From: Paenibacillus glycinis
GTDB lineage: Bacteria > Bacillota > Bacilli > Paenibacillales > Paenibacillaceae
Direction of reading: 5' to 3'
NCBI RefSeq assembly: GCF_009909185.1
Contig: NZ_JAAAMV010000018.1
Coordinates: 62,001-126,000 of the forward strand
Length of the DNA: 64,000 nt
How positions within the stretch are numbered: the first letter of the stretch is position 1; each line of letters starts with the position of its first letter. This document shows positions 25,727 through 34,393 of the stretch, in pieces. A program made the translations under genes and the position numbers. The notes under the pieces are model-generated. The model searched no databases and was not told the DNA's origin. It saw only the letters and a list, made by a program, of their open reading frames with translations.

Positions 25727-25990
25727 TTACACCTGCCACGGCCACGGCGTTTCGACCCACTGCCACGGAAATTTGGAATAGCTCAGCCCGAATTGCAGCA
25801 GCGGCCCGTACTGCATCTCGAATTGATGCGCGCATTGCTGGCGCTGCTGGGCCAGCTGATTGAACTGCTGGAGCGCTTGAAGGTCGTTCGGATGCGTATC
25901 GAGATAGAGCGTCAGCTCGACCAGCCCGAAATCAAGCTGCTGCAGCTCGAGCAGCTTCTGATAATACTGTTCGTCCAGCTGTTTATTCAT
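25727..25990 (-). CDS. cotJB: Spore coat protein CotJB
   Basis: An 87-residue coat protein with the family's LDEQYYQKLLELQQLDF start and the repeated Gln-rich helices, ending in the aromatic KFPWQWVETPWPWQV tail. The ATG at 25990, after AGGGGG, gives the same length as Bacillus CotJB; an upstream in-frame ATG at 26011 overlaps cotJA and has no ribosome site. The start lies inside the end of cotJA (8-base overlap), so the two are translationally coupled. Confidence 0.92.
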   Translation of the reverse strand: MNKQLDEQYYQKLLELQQLDFGLVELTLYLDTHPNDLQALQQFNQLAQQRQQCAHQFEMQYGPLLQFGLSYSKFPWQWVETPWPWQV

Positions 25991-26219
25991 CTTGTTCCGG
26001 CCCCCTCGCATTGCATTTCGATTCGTAGGGCCCGTAAAGCGCCGGCCATAAGGTACCCAGCTTCAGCGCGTCCGCGAGCGAAAACTGCGGCAAATTCATC
26101 GGCTGAAACGGGATGTACTGGTTCGGCGCAACGTAATAGGTTTTGACGTATTTGGGCGGGCATGGGTCAAACGGACCAACAAAGGGATACCAATCGCGCG
26201 TCGGTTTAACAGCGTTCAA
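25983..26219 (-). CDS. cotJA: Spore coat-associated protein CotJA (TTG start)
   Basis: A 78-residue Pro- and Tyr-rich coat protein (DWYPFVGPFDPCPPKYVKTYYVAPNQY and QPMNLPQFSLADALKLGTLWPALY are typical). The likely start is the TTG at 26219, which has a strong AGGAGGGGG 8 bases upstream; longer in-frame starts up to 26375 have none and would run through the promoter. CotJA is needed for CotJC to assemble into the coat. First gene of the operon, with a possible sigma-E promoter about 50 bases upstream. Confidence 0.88.
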   Translation of the reverse strand: MNAVKPTRDWYPFVGPFDPCPPKYVKTYYVAPNQYIPFQPMNLPQFSLADALKLGTLWPALYGPYESKCNARGPEQDE

Positions 26220-26270
26220 CTTCGCTTCCCCCTCCTCATGATGTTTTTGCGGACTTCGCTTACCACTCCT

Positions 26271-26300
26271 ATACTTATGTCCGCCATTAGGCGAATTTGC
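26271..26300 (-). promoter_or_regulatory. Possible sigma-E promoter of cotJABC
   Basis: Reading toward cotJA: GCAAATT (26300-26294), 14 bases, CATAAGTA (from 26279 down). The -35 is close to the sigma-E consensus, while the -10 keeps only the CATA part. cotJ is a sigma-E operon in Bacillus. Moderate to weak match. Confidence 0.35.
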
Positions 26301-26347
26301 TTGGACGCCCATTAAATAATTGATTTCCCGGGTAATATTGCGCGCAA

Positions 26348-26382
26348 CGAAAAAAGAGCTCCTGTCCGAGGACATAAGCTCT
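26348..26382 (-). terminator. Terminator after the CNNM/CorC-like gene
   Basis: On the minus strand AAGAGCT plus inner GTCC pairs, a short loop and AGCTCTT are followed by a run of T residues, 27 bases after the stop at 26409. It separates that gene from the cotJ operon. Confidence 0.85.
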
Positions 26383-26408
26383 TCTCCGTTTTAACAACCA
26401 ATATTACC

Positions 26409-27749
26409 TCATTCTTCCAATAGCAACACTCCGGGCTCCTCCACCTTGGCGCGGTAAATAAAGACGCGCAGCACGCGCAGCGGCTCGCTCTCCGCGACCT
26501 CGAAGACGTAGCCGTCAAAATTCACCTTCTTGCCTCGCTCCGGATTGCCCTCCAACGCCGTGAACAGCCAGCCGCCGATCGTATCGACGTCTTCGTCCTC
26601 GATCTCGAGGTTGAACATGTCGTTGATTTCCTCGATCAGCATGCGGCCTTCCACGGAGGTGACGTCGCCCTTCACGATGATTTCCGGCTGTTCGTTGTCG
26701 AATTCGTCGTGGATCTCTCCCACGATCTCCTCGAGAATCTGTTCCGTCGTCAGCATCCCGGCCGTCCCGCCGTATTCGTCGACGACGATCGCCAGCTGCG
26801 AATGCTTGCGCTGCATCAGCTTCAGCACGTGGCTGACTTCCATCGACTCGGGCACGTTCAGGATCGGCCTGAGGAATTTGGTCATCGTGTGTTCTTCGTC
26901 CGGGTCTGCCGTCAGCAGATCGGTAATATGTACGAAGCCGATCAATTGGTCCTTGTCTTCGACGCAGACCGGGTAACGCGTATGTTTGGTCGCATAGACG
27001 ATCTTCATGTTCTCGTCGAACGGCAGATTAGCATACAGGCAGTCCATGTCCGTCCGCGGAAGCATCACTTCGCGGGCCAGCCGGTCGGAAAATTCGAAAA
27101 TGTTGTCGAACAGCTTCAGCTCGTCCTTGTCGATAATCCCGCTCTTCGCGCTCTGATCCATCAGGATGCGGATTTCTTCCTCCGTATGCGCCGAGTCGTG
27201 CTCGCTCGCCGGCTTGACGCCGAAGATGCGAAGCAGCCCGTTGGCGGAACCGTTGAGCAGCCAAATCGCCGGCAGGAAGACGCGGTAAAAGTACAGCAGC
27301 GGCATGGATGCCCACAGCGACGTGCCTTCGGATTTCTGGATCGCCAGCGATTTCGGAGCCAGCTCCCCGAGCACGATATGCAGGAACGTAATGACCAAGA
27401 AGCCGATCACGACCGACACGGTATGCATGACCGCTCCGTCGCTCAAGCCGAGCAAGTGAAAGAGCGGCTCCACGATCAGATCCGATATGGCCGGTTCCCC
27501 CACCCAGCCGAGTCCGAGCGAAGCGAGCGTAATGCCGAGCTGCGTTGCCGACAAATACGCGTCCAGGCGCTGATTGACCTTGATCGCATACCGCGCTCGC
27601 GAATTGCCTTCGTTGACCAGCTGGGTCAACCGCGACTGCCTTACTTTCACGAGCGAAAATTCCGCGGCGACGAAAAAGCCGTTCAACAGCACTAAAATGA
27701 GGACGATGCAAAGATTCCAAAAGATCCTTCCGAACTCAAATTCCTGCAA
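26409..27749 (-). CDS. Hemolysin C / CorC-type CNNM family membrane protein
   Basis: A 446-residue protein with an N-terminal DUF21 (CNNM) transmembrane domain (about 1-200; hydrophobic segments near 10-32, 60-80, 100-130, 135-165), a CBS pair (about 215-345, MLPRTDMDCLYANLPF and VDEYGGTAGMLTTEQILEEIVGEI) and a C-terminal CorC_HlyC domain (about 360-446). Relatives in Bacillus (YhdP, YugS, YqhB) affect magnesium export or ion balance. The older 'hemolysin' name rests on weak evidence. Its ion is inferred from the family only. Confidence 0.9.
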   Translation of the reverse strand: MQEFEFGRIFWNLCIVLILVLLNGFFVAAEFSLVKVRQSRLTQLVNEGNSRARYAIKVNQRLDAYLSATQLGITLASLGLGWVGEPAISDLIVEPLFHLLGLSDGAVMHTVSVVIGFLVITFLHIVLGELAPKSLAIQKSEGTSLWASMPLLYFYRVFLPAIWLLNGSANGLLRIFGVKPASEHDSAHTEEEIRILMDQSAKSGIIDKDELKLFDNIFEFSDRLAREVMLPRTDMDCLYANLPFDENMKIVYATKHTRYPVCVEDKDQLIGFVHITDLLTADPDEEHTMTKFLRPILNVPESMEVSHVLKLMQRKHSQLAIVVDEYGGTAGMLTTEQILEEIVGEIHDEFDNEQPEIIVKGDVTSVEGRMLIEEINDMFNLEIEDEDVDTIGGWLFTALEGNPERGKKVNFDGYVFEVAESEPLRVLRVFIYRAKVEEPGVLLLEE

Positions 27750-27801
27750 AGGTCGTACTCGCTCCTCTCATCGGCCTTGCAGCCGCTTTCTCTCTGTACG
27801 A

Positions 27802-28941
27802 TTACAAGATCGCTTGGCGCGTGCCGAAATCCACGTCGCGGTAATACATGTCCTTCACGAGCAAGTTCGGACCGCAGCAGCCCGCGGCGGGACAATGGCA
27901 ATCCACGCTCTTCGCGAGCGGATGGGACAGCCAGCGGTCGAACAGGTTGTCCAAGCGGCTGTTCCGGATATTGCCGAACGCCGGCACGTCCGAGAAATCG
28001 GTAACGAACACGTCGCCCGTGAATAAATTCACGTTCAGCCGGTTGCGTCCGTCCGGATCGTTGCGGACCGTGACCAAGGGCTCATTCGCCAGCCGCTTCA
28101 GCAACGCACGATCCAAAGCATCCTCGCTGCAGCCGTAGAACGGAAGGGTGCCGAACAGCATCCATAGGTCAGGATTGCGGTGATCCAGCAGATCGCCGAC
28201 CGCGTCGCGCATCTGCGCCGGCGTAATGACCGGCAGATCCGCGGCGAACGCGCTCGGATACATCGGATGCACCTCGTGGCGGCGGCAGCCCATTTCGGCG
28301 ATAAGGCGGTGAATGTCCGGCATCTTGCGGTGCGTGCGATAGTTGATCATCGATTCCGCCGATACGAACAGTCCGCCGTCGCTCAGCTTTCTCGCGTTCT
28401 CCAGCATCCGGTCGTACATCCGCGCGGCGACGGCTTGCGGCACCGGATGGCCGCTCTTGGCAAAGCCGATCTCGTGAAAATCGTCCGCCGAGGTGTAGTT
28501 GAACGAAATATGCATGACGTCGAGGTACGGCGCGATCGCCTCATACCTGCCGTAATCCAGCGTAATGTTCGAGTTGATTTGAGAAAATATACCCCGGCTG
28601 CGGGCATATTGAAGCAGCGGGATCATATAGTCCTTGACGGCGCGTTCCGAGAAGGTCGGTTCCCCGCCGGTAATGCTGATCGTCTTCAAGTGTTCGATCT
28701 CGTCGAGCCTGCGCAGCATCAAGTCGAGCGGCAATTTCTCCGGCTCCGAGAGCACCAGCGAATCGCCGACCGCGCAATGCTCGCAGCGCATGTTGCAGAG
28801 ATTGGTAAGCGTCATCTCCACGCTCGTCAGCCGGTGGCGTCCATGGCTCCGCAGCGAGAGAATCGGGTCCCAAGGATCATTCTTGGGCGTAAAGGGCGAA
28901 GGTATTGCATTTAACATTGTGTTCAGCACCTGACTTTTCAT
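27802..28941 (-). CDS. yfkAB: Radical SAM / CxCxxxxC motif protein YfkAB
   Basis: A 379-residue radical SAM enzyme. The [4Fe-4S]-SAM motif is CNMRCEHC (near residue 49), followed by ITGGEPTFS. The C-terminal half carries a second cysteine cluster, CHCPAAGCCG (near 345), as expected for the YfkAB type and probably binding another iron-sulphur cluster. The two halves are separate names (yfkA, yfkB) in some B. subtilis annotations but form one frame here. The substrate is unknown. It lies between the CNNM-like gene and an HD-GYP gene, all on the minus strand. Confidence 0.92.
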   Translation of the reverse strand: MKSQVLNTMLNAIPSPFTPKNDPWDPILSLRSHGRHRLTSVEMTLTNLCNMRCEHCAVGDSLVLSEPEKLPLDLMLRRLDEIEHLKTISITGGEPTFSERAVKDYMIPLLQYARSRGIFSQINSNITLDYGRYEAIAPYLDVMHISFNYTSADDFHEIGFAKSGHPVPQAVAARMYDRMLENARKLSDGGLFVSAESMINYRTHRKMPDIHRLIAEMGCRRHEVHPMYPSAFAADLPVITPAQMRDAVGDLLDHRNPDLWMLFGTLPFYGCSEDALDRALLKRLANEPLVTVRNDPDGRNRLNVNLFTGDVFVTDFSDVPAFGNIRNSRLDNLFDRWLSHPLAKSVDCHCPAAGCCGPNLLVKDMYYRDVDFGTRQAIL

Positions 28942-29049
28942 AATTACATGTCACTCTTCGTTGCTTTCCTCTTATTGTAATGTCCATTGCGGCATGATGC
29001 AAACGGCCCGGACTTGGGCGATTAGCGTTCGTTCTTGCAGCGGCATGAC

Positions 29050-29071
29050 AAAAGGAGCCCGAACGGCTCCT
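29050..29071 (-). terminator. Terminator after the first HD-GYP gene
   Basis: On the minus strand GGAGCC, a short loop and GGCTCC are followed by TTTTG, about 40 bases after the HD-GYP stop. The stem is short but GC-rich. Confidence 0.7.
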
Positions 29072-29109
29072 CGGACCTTCATATTCTGCTGCCGGCCAGG
29101 TATCCGTCA

Positions 29110-30225
29110 TTACGAACTCGCTGCTTCGGCCAGCGCCTGGTTCTCGTTCACGCTGACGATCATCGTCGTAAGCTGCTTGGACAAATCCACTTCGTACGGC
29201 GCTTTGAGCTCCTGTCCCGCTTCGTCGTTCAGCACCCGAACGACGGGTCGATGCGGAATGGACGAATTGATATCAACGACGACGCCGACTTCGCCGGTTT
29301 GCAGCCGGACGGTCACGCCGAGCGGATAAATCGCGACTTTGTCCCGAAACAGCTGCAGCATGCGCTGCTCGTACAGCGTCCCCGTTCCGGCGTACAACGA
29401 TTCTACCGCTTCGTGCGGGAGCATGGGATTGCGATATACGCGCGTTGTCGTCATCGCGTCGTAGGAATCCACGATGCCGATCCACTTTGCGTATTCATGA
29501 ATCTCGTCGCCCTTGATGCCGCGCGGATAACCGCTGCCGTCGAGCCGTTCATGATGCTGGTAGGCGCAGTGGGCGGCGAGCAGCGGAATGTTCGGCTCAT
29601 CCTTGAGCAGATAATAGCCTCGCTCCGCATGACGCTTCATCTCCTCGTATTCGTCCCGGGAGAGGTTGTCGTTCTTCTTCAAGATATTCACGCTGATCTG
29701 CGTCTTGCCGATATCGTGCAGAACGGCGCCGAGACCGAGCGTCATGAGCTCGTCCCGGGAATAGCCGTTCGCGATGCCGAGCACGGTCGTATAGACCGAC
29801 ACGTTCAGCGAATGATTGAACAAATAGTTATCGACGATGCCCATGTTCATCAACATGACCATGGCGTCCTTCTGCCCGGTCAGATCGTCGATGACCATCC
29901 CCATGATCTGGCGAAACGACTTTCCGATATAAGGGTAGGTGACGCCGCTCTTGCGGTTGGGCCTGTCCATCAGGTTCCGGAAATTCGTACGGATCTCGGT
30001 TAGCGCGCGGTGTCTCGTTTCCTCGCTGATGAGATCCGGCACGACCAGGTCAGCCGTACGGGGATCCTGGATGTACACGTAATGAATGCCGCATTCATAG
30101 AGGCGGGTGATGAGCTTATGATTTAATTCGACGTCCGCACCGAGCAAAACAAGGCCCTCTTCGGAATAAATCTTCTTCGCGAGCCTCATGCCGGGCTGGC
30201 ACAAATGAATGGGCAGTAAACGCAT
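29110..30225 (-). CDS. HD-GYP domain protein 1 (predicted c-di-GMP phosphodiesterase)
   Basis: A 371-residue protein without membrane segments. An N-terminal region (about 1-110) precedes the HD-GYP domain, with the HD pair at His170-Asp171 (LHDIGKTQ) and HHERLDGSGYP at 224-234, so both halves of the signature are complete. Such enzymes degrade cyclic di-GMP. A small C-terminal beta domain (about 305-371, LGVTVRLQTGEVGVVVDI) follows. It shares this layout with the HD-GYP gene at 35284. Its input signal is not evident. Confidence 0.9.
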   Translation of the reverse strand: MRLLPIHLCQPGMRLAKKIYSEEGLVLLGADVELNHKLITRLYECGIHYVYIQDPRTADLVVPDLISEETRHRALTEIRTNFRNLMDRPNRKSGVTYPYIGKSFRQIMGMVIDDLTGQKDAMVMLMNMGIVDNYLFNHSLNVSVYTTVLGIANGYSRDELMTLGLGAVLHDIGKTQISVNILKKNDNLSRDEYEEMKRHAERGYYLLKDEPNIPLLAAHCAYQHHERLDGSGYPRGIKGDEIHEYAKWIGIVDSYDAMTTTRVYRNPMLPHEAVESLYAGTGTLYEQRMLQLFRDKVAIYPLGVTVRLQTGEVGVVVDINSSIPHRPVVRVLNDEAGQELKAPYEVDLSKQLTTMIVSVNENQALAEAASS

Positions 30226-30348
30226 CCTATCGACCCCTGCCTTGCTTCTATTTTCCTATACGCTTAGGACTATTACCTCGTAATGTTAATGTAAGGGATT
30301 TAAGGAAAAAGAGCAAGAACAGTTTCGCCAAATGTCGACAAAATTTTC

Positions 30349-31197
30349 CTATCTCATGACAAAAACCCAGAACAGCGCTGCTAGAATAAACCGGTAAATC
30401 GCGAAATGCGTCAGCTTGACTTTCTGGATGAAGCGCAGGAACAGCACGATGACGAGCCATGCCACGACGAAGGATACGAGGAAACCGACGATAAAAAAGG
30501 TCAGGTTGTCGCCCGTGATGTATTTGTAACTGTCGAGCATCTCGTACCCGGAGGCGACCACCATGATCGGAATCGCCATCAGGAAGGAAAAGTCCGCGGC
30601 GGCTTTATAGCTCGTCCCCGTCAGCATCCCGCCGGCGATCGTGGAGCCCGAACGCGAGAATCCCGGCCAGAGCGATAAACATTGCAGAAGCCCGATCATG
30701 AATGCTTGGCGGTACGTCATATCGTCCATCGTTTCCGCCTTGACACGGATGCGGCCCGAATTGGAAAGCTTCTCCGCGACGATCATATAGATCCCGCCGA
30801 CGACAAGGGAGATGAGAACCGGGGCTTGGTTAAAGCCTTCGCCTTTAATGACGTCCTTCAGCACGTAAGCGAGCAGCATCGCCGGCACGATGCCGAGCGC
30901 GACGTGAATGAGGTTCAACTTCTTGCGGGCAGCGGAACGGCCGTCGCCGAACGTTCCAAGCGATACCGTCTTGCGGGAGAGGCCGAACAAATCGGCGATC
31001 CGTTGCCGGTAAACGAGCGCCATCGCGAGAATGGCTCCCAATTGAATGATGATCTCGAACGTGACGATGGCTTGGTCGTCAGACGCGATGCCAAGCAGCT
31101 TGTTCGTCAAAATCATGTGCCCCGACGAAGATACGGGCAGAAACTCGGTCAAGCCTTCCACAATCCCCAAAATAATCGAATGAATAATGTCTCCCAT
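30349..31197 (-). CDS. uppP: Undecaprenyl-diphosphatase UppP (BacA family)
   Basis: An integral membrane phosphatase that recycles the undecaprenyl pyrophosphate carrier used in cell-wall synthesis; family members confer bacitracin resistance. The two active-site motifs are complete: EGLTEFLPVSSSGH near the N-terminus and PGFSRSGSTIAGGML near residue 175. Several hydrophobic segments span the 282 residues. The ATG at 31197 follows AGGAGG with 6-base spacing; an in-frame ATG at 31215 overlaps the Shine-Dalgarno region. Confidence 0.95.
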   Translation of the reverse strand: MGDIIHSIILGIVEGLTEFLPVSSSGHMILTNKLLGIASDDQAIVTFEIIIQLGAILAMALVYRQRIADLFGLSRKTVSLGTFGDGRSAARKKLNLIHVALGIVPAMLLAYVLKDVIKGEGFNQAPVLISLVVGGIYMIVAEKLSNSGRIRVKAETMDDMTYRQAFMIGLLQCLSLWPGFSRSGSTIAGGMLTGTSYKAAADFSFLMAIPIMVVASGYEMLDSYKYITGDNLTFFIVGFLVSFVVAWLVIVLFLRFIQKVKLTHFAIYRFILAALFWVFVMR

Positions 31198-31299
31198 GGA
31201 ACCCTCCTGAAACATACTTAACGTGCAACAATGAATACAAAAGCGGTGTCATTCGTATAGACGACGGATTTCCGGACTAACATCGCTTCGCCGGCCCGA

Positions 31300-32739
31300 T
31301 TAACGGGAGAGCCATCGCTCCCGAAAGCTGTCGGCGACCGCATCTCGGTCCTGCAGCTCCCGTTCGAGCACGTCACGGATAAATTCAGGCAAAAAATACG
31401 CGATGTCCGTGCCGTTCTTGATTTTCTCATAGCCGGCCCCAAACGTAAACATGTCGATCGTCCCAACCGCGTAGTCGCGGTTATCGTCGAGCTCTTGCCC
31501 ATCGACCGAGATGGAAGCGATCTGGGCGTTCGGCGGCCCCATCGGATCGTAACGAATAACCATGCCGTCCACGGCCAAGGTTCCGAGCACCGACCCGCGG
31601 AAGCCGAAGCCGCGGATCTGCTTCTCGATAAAGCCGATCTGCAGCGATTGCTCCAGGCTGATCCGGATATCCCTGCCGGAAAGCTTGATCCGGCACGGAT
31701 TGATCGGCGACGGGCATAACGCGTGGAGCTCGCCGGCGGTCACTTTGCCGGCCGTAAGTCCGCCGAGCAGCTGTCCGGCGTTCACGATGCCGATTTCCGC
31801 CCCCGTCCAGCGCCGCAATCCCGCGGCGAGCAGATTGACGAGCGGCGATTCCCGATCCGCCAATGCCGGCAACGGAGCTTCAAGCACGGTGATCACCCGC
31901 CCGAGGCGCTCCACGCTGCCTCGATGATACGCATTGATGATGCTTCTCGCATCCGGTTCCTCGGGATAGTCCGTCATCGGCACGCAGGTCGCCTTGAAAG
32001 CCGGACGCTTCCCGCCGTCGAACCGGACTTCCACGCGGCCGACATATTCTCCGTACTTCCCCGTCGCGCAAATATGCGTCTCGCCGATAATCTCCGGTTC
32101 CTCCAGCAAATGATGCGTATGCCCGCCCAGGATCAGGTCGATGCCGGGAATCGATTCCGCCATCCGCCGGTCGAGCGGCAGCCCGACATGGGACAGCACG
32201 ACGACCACGTCGACCTCGTCGCGAACGACCGCGACTTGCTCCGCGACCGCAACAAGCGGATTCGTCACCTCCCAGCCCAGCAGTTCGTAAAACTCCGCGA
32301 ACGCAGCCGTGACTCCGACGATGCCGAAGCGAACGCCGGCTTTCTCGATTATCGCGTGCGGCAGCAGCCAGGACGGGCGCGTTCCCGCTTCCCTCCGGTA
32401 CAGGTTCGCGCATACCGTTTTGAATTTCGCCTCCGCGCCGAAAGCCTCGTCCAGCTGCTCCGGCGTAAAGGTCAAGCCTTCGTTGTTGCCGAGCGTCGCG
32501 GCTTCGTACCCGGCCGCGTTCAGCAAGGCGATATTCGCCAGGCCGTCGCTCGCTTCCGTCTCGACCCGCATGCGGTCCATATGATCCCCGATATCCAGAG
32601 CCAACACGCGATTGACGCCGTGCGTGTCCCGGGCTTCTTCGATGTATGCCGCGATTTTGGCCGCTTGTTCCAGCCTGCTGTGAATGTCGTTGCTGTGAAG
32701 CAGGACGACATCGGGCGCATTCGTTGCCATATCCCTCAT
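31300..32739 (-). CDS. yunD: Bifunctional metallophosphatase/5'-nucleotidase, YunD-like
   Basis: A 479-residue cytosolic-looking (no signal peptide) two-domain enzyme: an N-terminal calcineurin-type metallophosphatase (SNDIHS, DIGDHMDR, GNNEGL, LSHVGLP, GGHTHH) and a C-terminal 5'-nucleotidase domain. The third motif reads GNNE where most metallophosphatases have GN[HD]E. It probably hydrolyses nucleotides or related phosphoesters. GGGAGG stands 5 bases before the ATG at 32739; a longer frame upstream has no ribosome site. It begins 22 bp after the stop of the molybdopterin-domain gene. Confidence 0.88.
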   Translation of the reverse strand: MRDMATNAPDVVLLHSNDIHSRLEQAAKIAAYIEEARDTHGVNRVLALDIGDHMDRMRVETEASDGLANIALLNAAGYEAATLGNNEGLTFTPEQLDEAFGAEAKFKTVCANLYRREAGTRPSWLLPHAIIEKAGVRFGIVGVTAAFAEFYELLGWEVTNPLVAVAEQVAVVRDEVDVVVVLSHVGLPLDRRMAESIPGIDLILGGHTHHLLEEPEIIGETHICATGKYGEYVGRVEVRFDGGKRPAFKATCVPMTDYPEEPDARSIINAYHRGSVERLGRVITVLEAPLPALADRESPLVNLLAAGLRRWTGAEIGIVNAGQLLGGLTAGKVTAGELHALCPSPINPCRIKLSGRDIRISLEQSLQIGFIEKQIRGFGFRGSVLGTLAVDGMVIRYDPMGPPNAQIASISVDGQELDDNRDYAVGTIDMFTFGAGYEKIKNGTDIAYFLPEFIRDVLERELQDRDAVADSFRERWLSR

Positions 32740-32761
32740 GCTTGCCTCCCGGTTGCGCGAT

Positions 32762-33229
32762 TCAACGCTTGATTCGCATCTCATCCGCTGAGAAAGTCTG
32801 CTTGAATCCGAACGATGCTTCGCCGCGCTTCTCTTCATCCTGCAAGAACCGGCAGCCGACCACGCTTTTGACGTTCAAGCACTCGCTTGACCCGTTCGGC
32901 ACGTAGAGCCGGATCGGTCCGTTCTTGAGCAATGGCGCTCCGTCGATGGCGAACTGAACCGACGCGTCCGTCAGCTGTTCCCATGGGATGATCGCCTCGA
33001 ACGTATCGGCCGCCTCGATCTTCAAATGCGTCGGCAGGGGCGCCTGCGGGTCGATTCCCTGCTGCTCGCGAAATCGTGCCAACCATTCGCCGATGTCGAA
33101 CGCTTCGCCCGCGGCGCCCGGGACGCGATCGGACGCCTGAAAAACGCGGCCTGCCAGACGGGCCATATCCTCCGGGATCGTCTTGACCGGCTGAAGGCCG
33201 GGATAATAAACAGTTATCATGTGCGTCAT
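32762..33229 (-). CDS. Small protein resembling a molybdopterin-binding oxidoreductase domain
   Basis: A 155-residue protein directly downstream of moaA (50-bp gap). The C-terminal half reads like part of the sulphite-oxidase molybdopterin domain: TFEAIIPWEQLTDASVQFAIDG, then GPIRLYVPNGS and the CLNVKSVVG stretch. The family's catalytic cysteine region is not clearly present and the protein is much shorter than a full domain, so it may bind the cofactor without being an enzyme, or be a derived scaffold. The ATG at 33229 follows AAAGGAAG. Assignment by pattern and neighbourhood. Confidence 0.6.
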   Translation of the reverse strand: MTHMITVYYPGLQPVKTIPEDMARLAGRVFQASDRVPGAAGEAFDIGEWLARFREQQGIDPQAPLPTHLKIEAADTFEAIIPWEQLTDASVQFAIDGAPLLKNGPIRLYVPNGSSECLNVKSVVGCRFLQDEEKRGEASFGFKQTFSADEMRIKR

Positions 33230-33279
33230 TGGCCGCTTCCTTTCTTCATCTGCTGCGGCATCGCGCCGAACCGGCCGTT

Positions 33280-34281
33280 TTACCCGCCGATTTGAGACAT
33301 GCGGCGCGCCGTCGGTTCGTGCGACTGCGATTCGTCCGCCAGCTTCGCGGCCATCTCGTGATTCCGCGGCTTGATATCCAGCGCGCGCAAGAACAGCTTT
33401 TCCATCTCGGCCGCGCTGCCCAAGGCCGGCTTTACGTTCAGTTCGTCCACCCAGTACAAGCAAGGCTGCAGGTTGCCGTCGGCCGTCAACCGGAGCCGGT
33501 TGCAGCGCGAGCAGAATTGGTCGCTCACGGGGTGAATCAAGCCGAATGTGCCGACGCCGCCTTTGATTCGATAATCGTCGGAGGGACCGTTGCCGAGCAC
33601 GTCGCTGATCCGCTCCACGTCCAGCTTGTTCTGCTGCGCGATTTCCAACACCCGCGACAGCGGCAAATAATGCTTCCGCCAGTTGTCGTCGGCGTGGCCG
33701 ATCGGCATATATTCGATAAAGCGGACATGCAGCGGCTGCTTGGCCGCCATATCCAGAAATGCGGCGATTTCGTCCTCGTTGACGCCTTTCAGCAGGACGC
33801 AATTCAATTTGATCGGCGCGAAACCGACGCTCGCGGCCGCCTCGATGCCCTGCAGAACGCGCTGCAATTCTCCGCGCCTCGCGATGAACTTAAACCGCGC
33901 GGAGTCGAGCGTATCCAGGCTGATGTTCACCCGCTTAAGCCCCGCGGCCTTTAACTCTTCCGCATGCTCCGCGAGCATAACGCCGTTGGTTGTTAACGAT
34001 ATGTCCTGGATGCCCGGGATAGAAGCAAGCTCTCTCACCAGACCGGGCAGTCCCGGCCGTACGAGCGGTTCCCCGCCGGTTATCCGAAGCTTCGTGATGC
34101 CGAGTCTCGCCCCGGTGCGGACGACCTCCGCGATCTGCTCGTAGCCGAGCAAATTTTCGGGCGGCTCGAACTTCATGCCTTCTTCGGGCATGCAGTACAA
34201 ACAGCGCAGATTGCAGCGATCAGTCACGGAAATGCGCAAATAATCATGAACGCGTCCGAATCGATCTGTTAGGGCTGACAT
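33280..34281 (-). CDS. moaA: GTP 3',8-cyclase MoaA
   Basis: A radical SAM enzyme that rearranges GTP in the first step of molybdenum cofactor synthesis. The N-terminal cluster ligands are Cys23, Cys27 and Cys30 (TDRCNLRCLYC); the C-terminal cluster is in FCSRCNRLRLTADGNLQPCL; the protein ends in the conserved Gly-Gly needed for activity. The ATG at 34281 follows AAAGGAGAG and gives 333 residues; the longer frame lacks a ribosome site. It is divergent from the moaD-moaE fusion gene with 112 bp between. Confidence 0.96.
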   Translation of the reverse strand: MSALTDRFGRVHDYLRISVTDRCNLRCLYCMPEEGMKFEPPENLLGYEQIAEVVRTGARLGITKLRITGGEPLVRPGLPGLVRELASIPGIQDISLTTNGVMLAEHAEELKAAGLKRVNISLDTLDSARFKFIARRGELQRVLQGIEAAASVGFAPIKLNCVLLKGVNEDEIAAFLDMAAKQPLHVRFIEYMPIGHADDNWRKHYLPLSRVLEIAQQNKLDVERISDVLGNGPSDDYRIKGGVGTFGLIHPVSDQFCSRCNRLRLTADGNLQPCLYWVDELNVKPALGSAAEMEKLFLRALDIKPRNHEMAAKLADESQSHEPTARRMSQIGG

Positions 34282-34393
34282 GGCACGCACTCTCCTTTGC
34301 GTTGTTCCCGTTTCTGCCTCTAGCATAACATTTTTGAACTCATTATGGTATGCTGTGGGGATCAATAACATATGAAGACGAGGGGTTATAGAC

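Noticed and set aside
32762..33802. A 346-codon version of the small molybdopterin-domain protein.
   Set aside because: The extra N-terminal part is the antisense of moaA; the ATG at 33229 is the first start with a plausible ribosome site.
34282..34393. Precise promoters in the moaA/moaD-moaE divergent region.
   Set aside because: Extended -10-like elements (TGGTATGCT, TGTTATGCT) occur on both strands but have no -35 partners, so I could not choose with confidence. No molybdenum cofactor riboswitch would fit in 112 bp.
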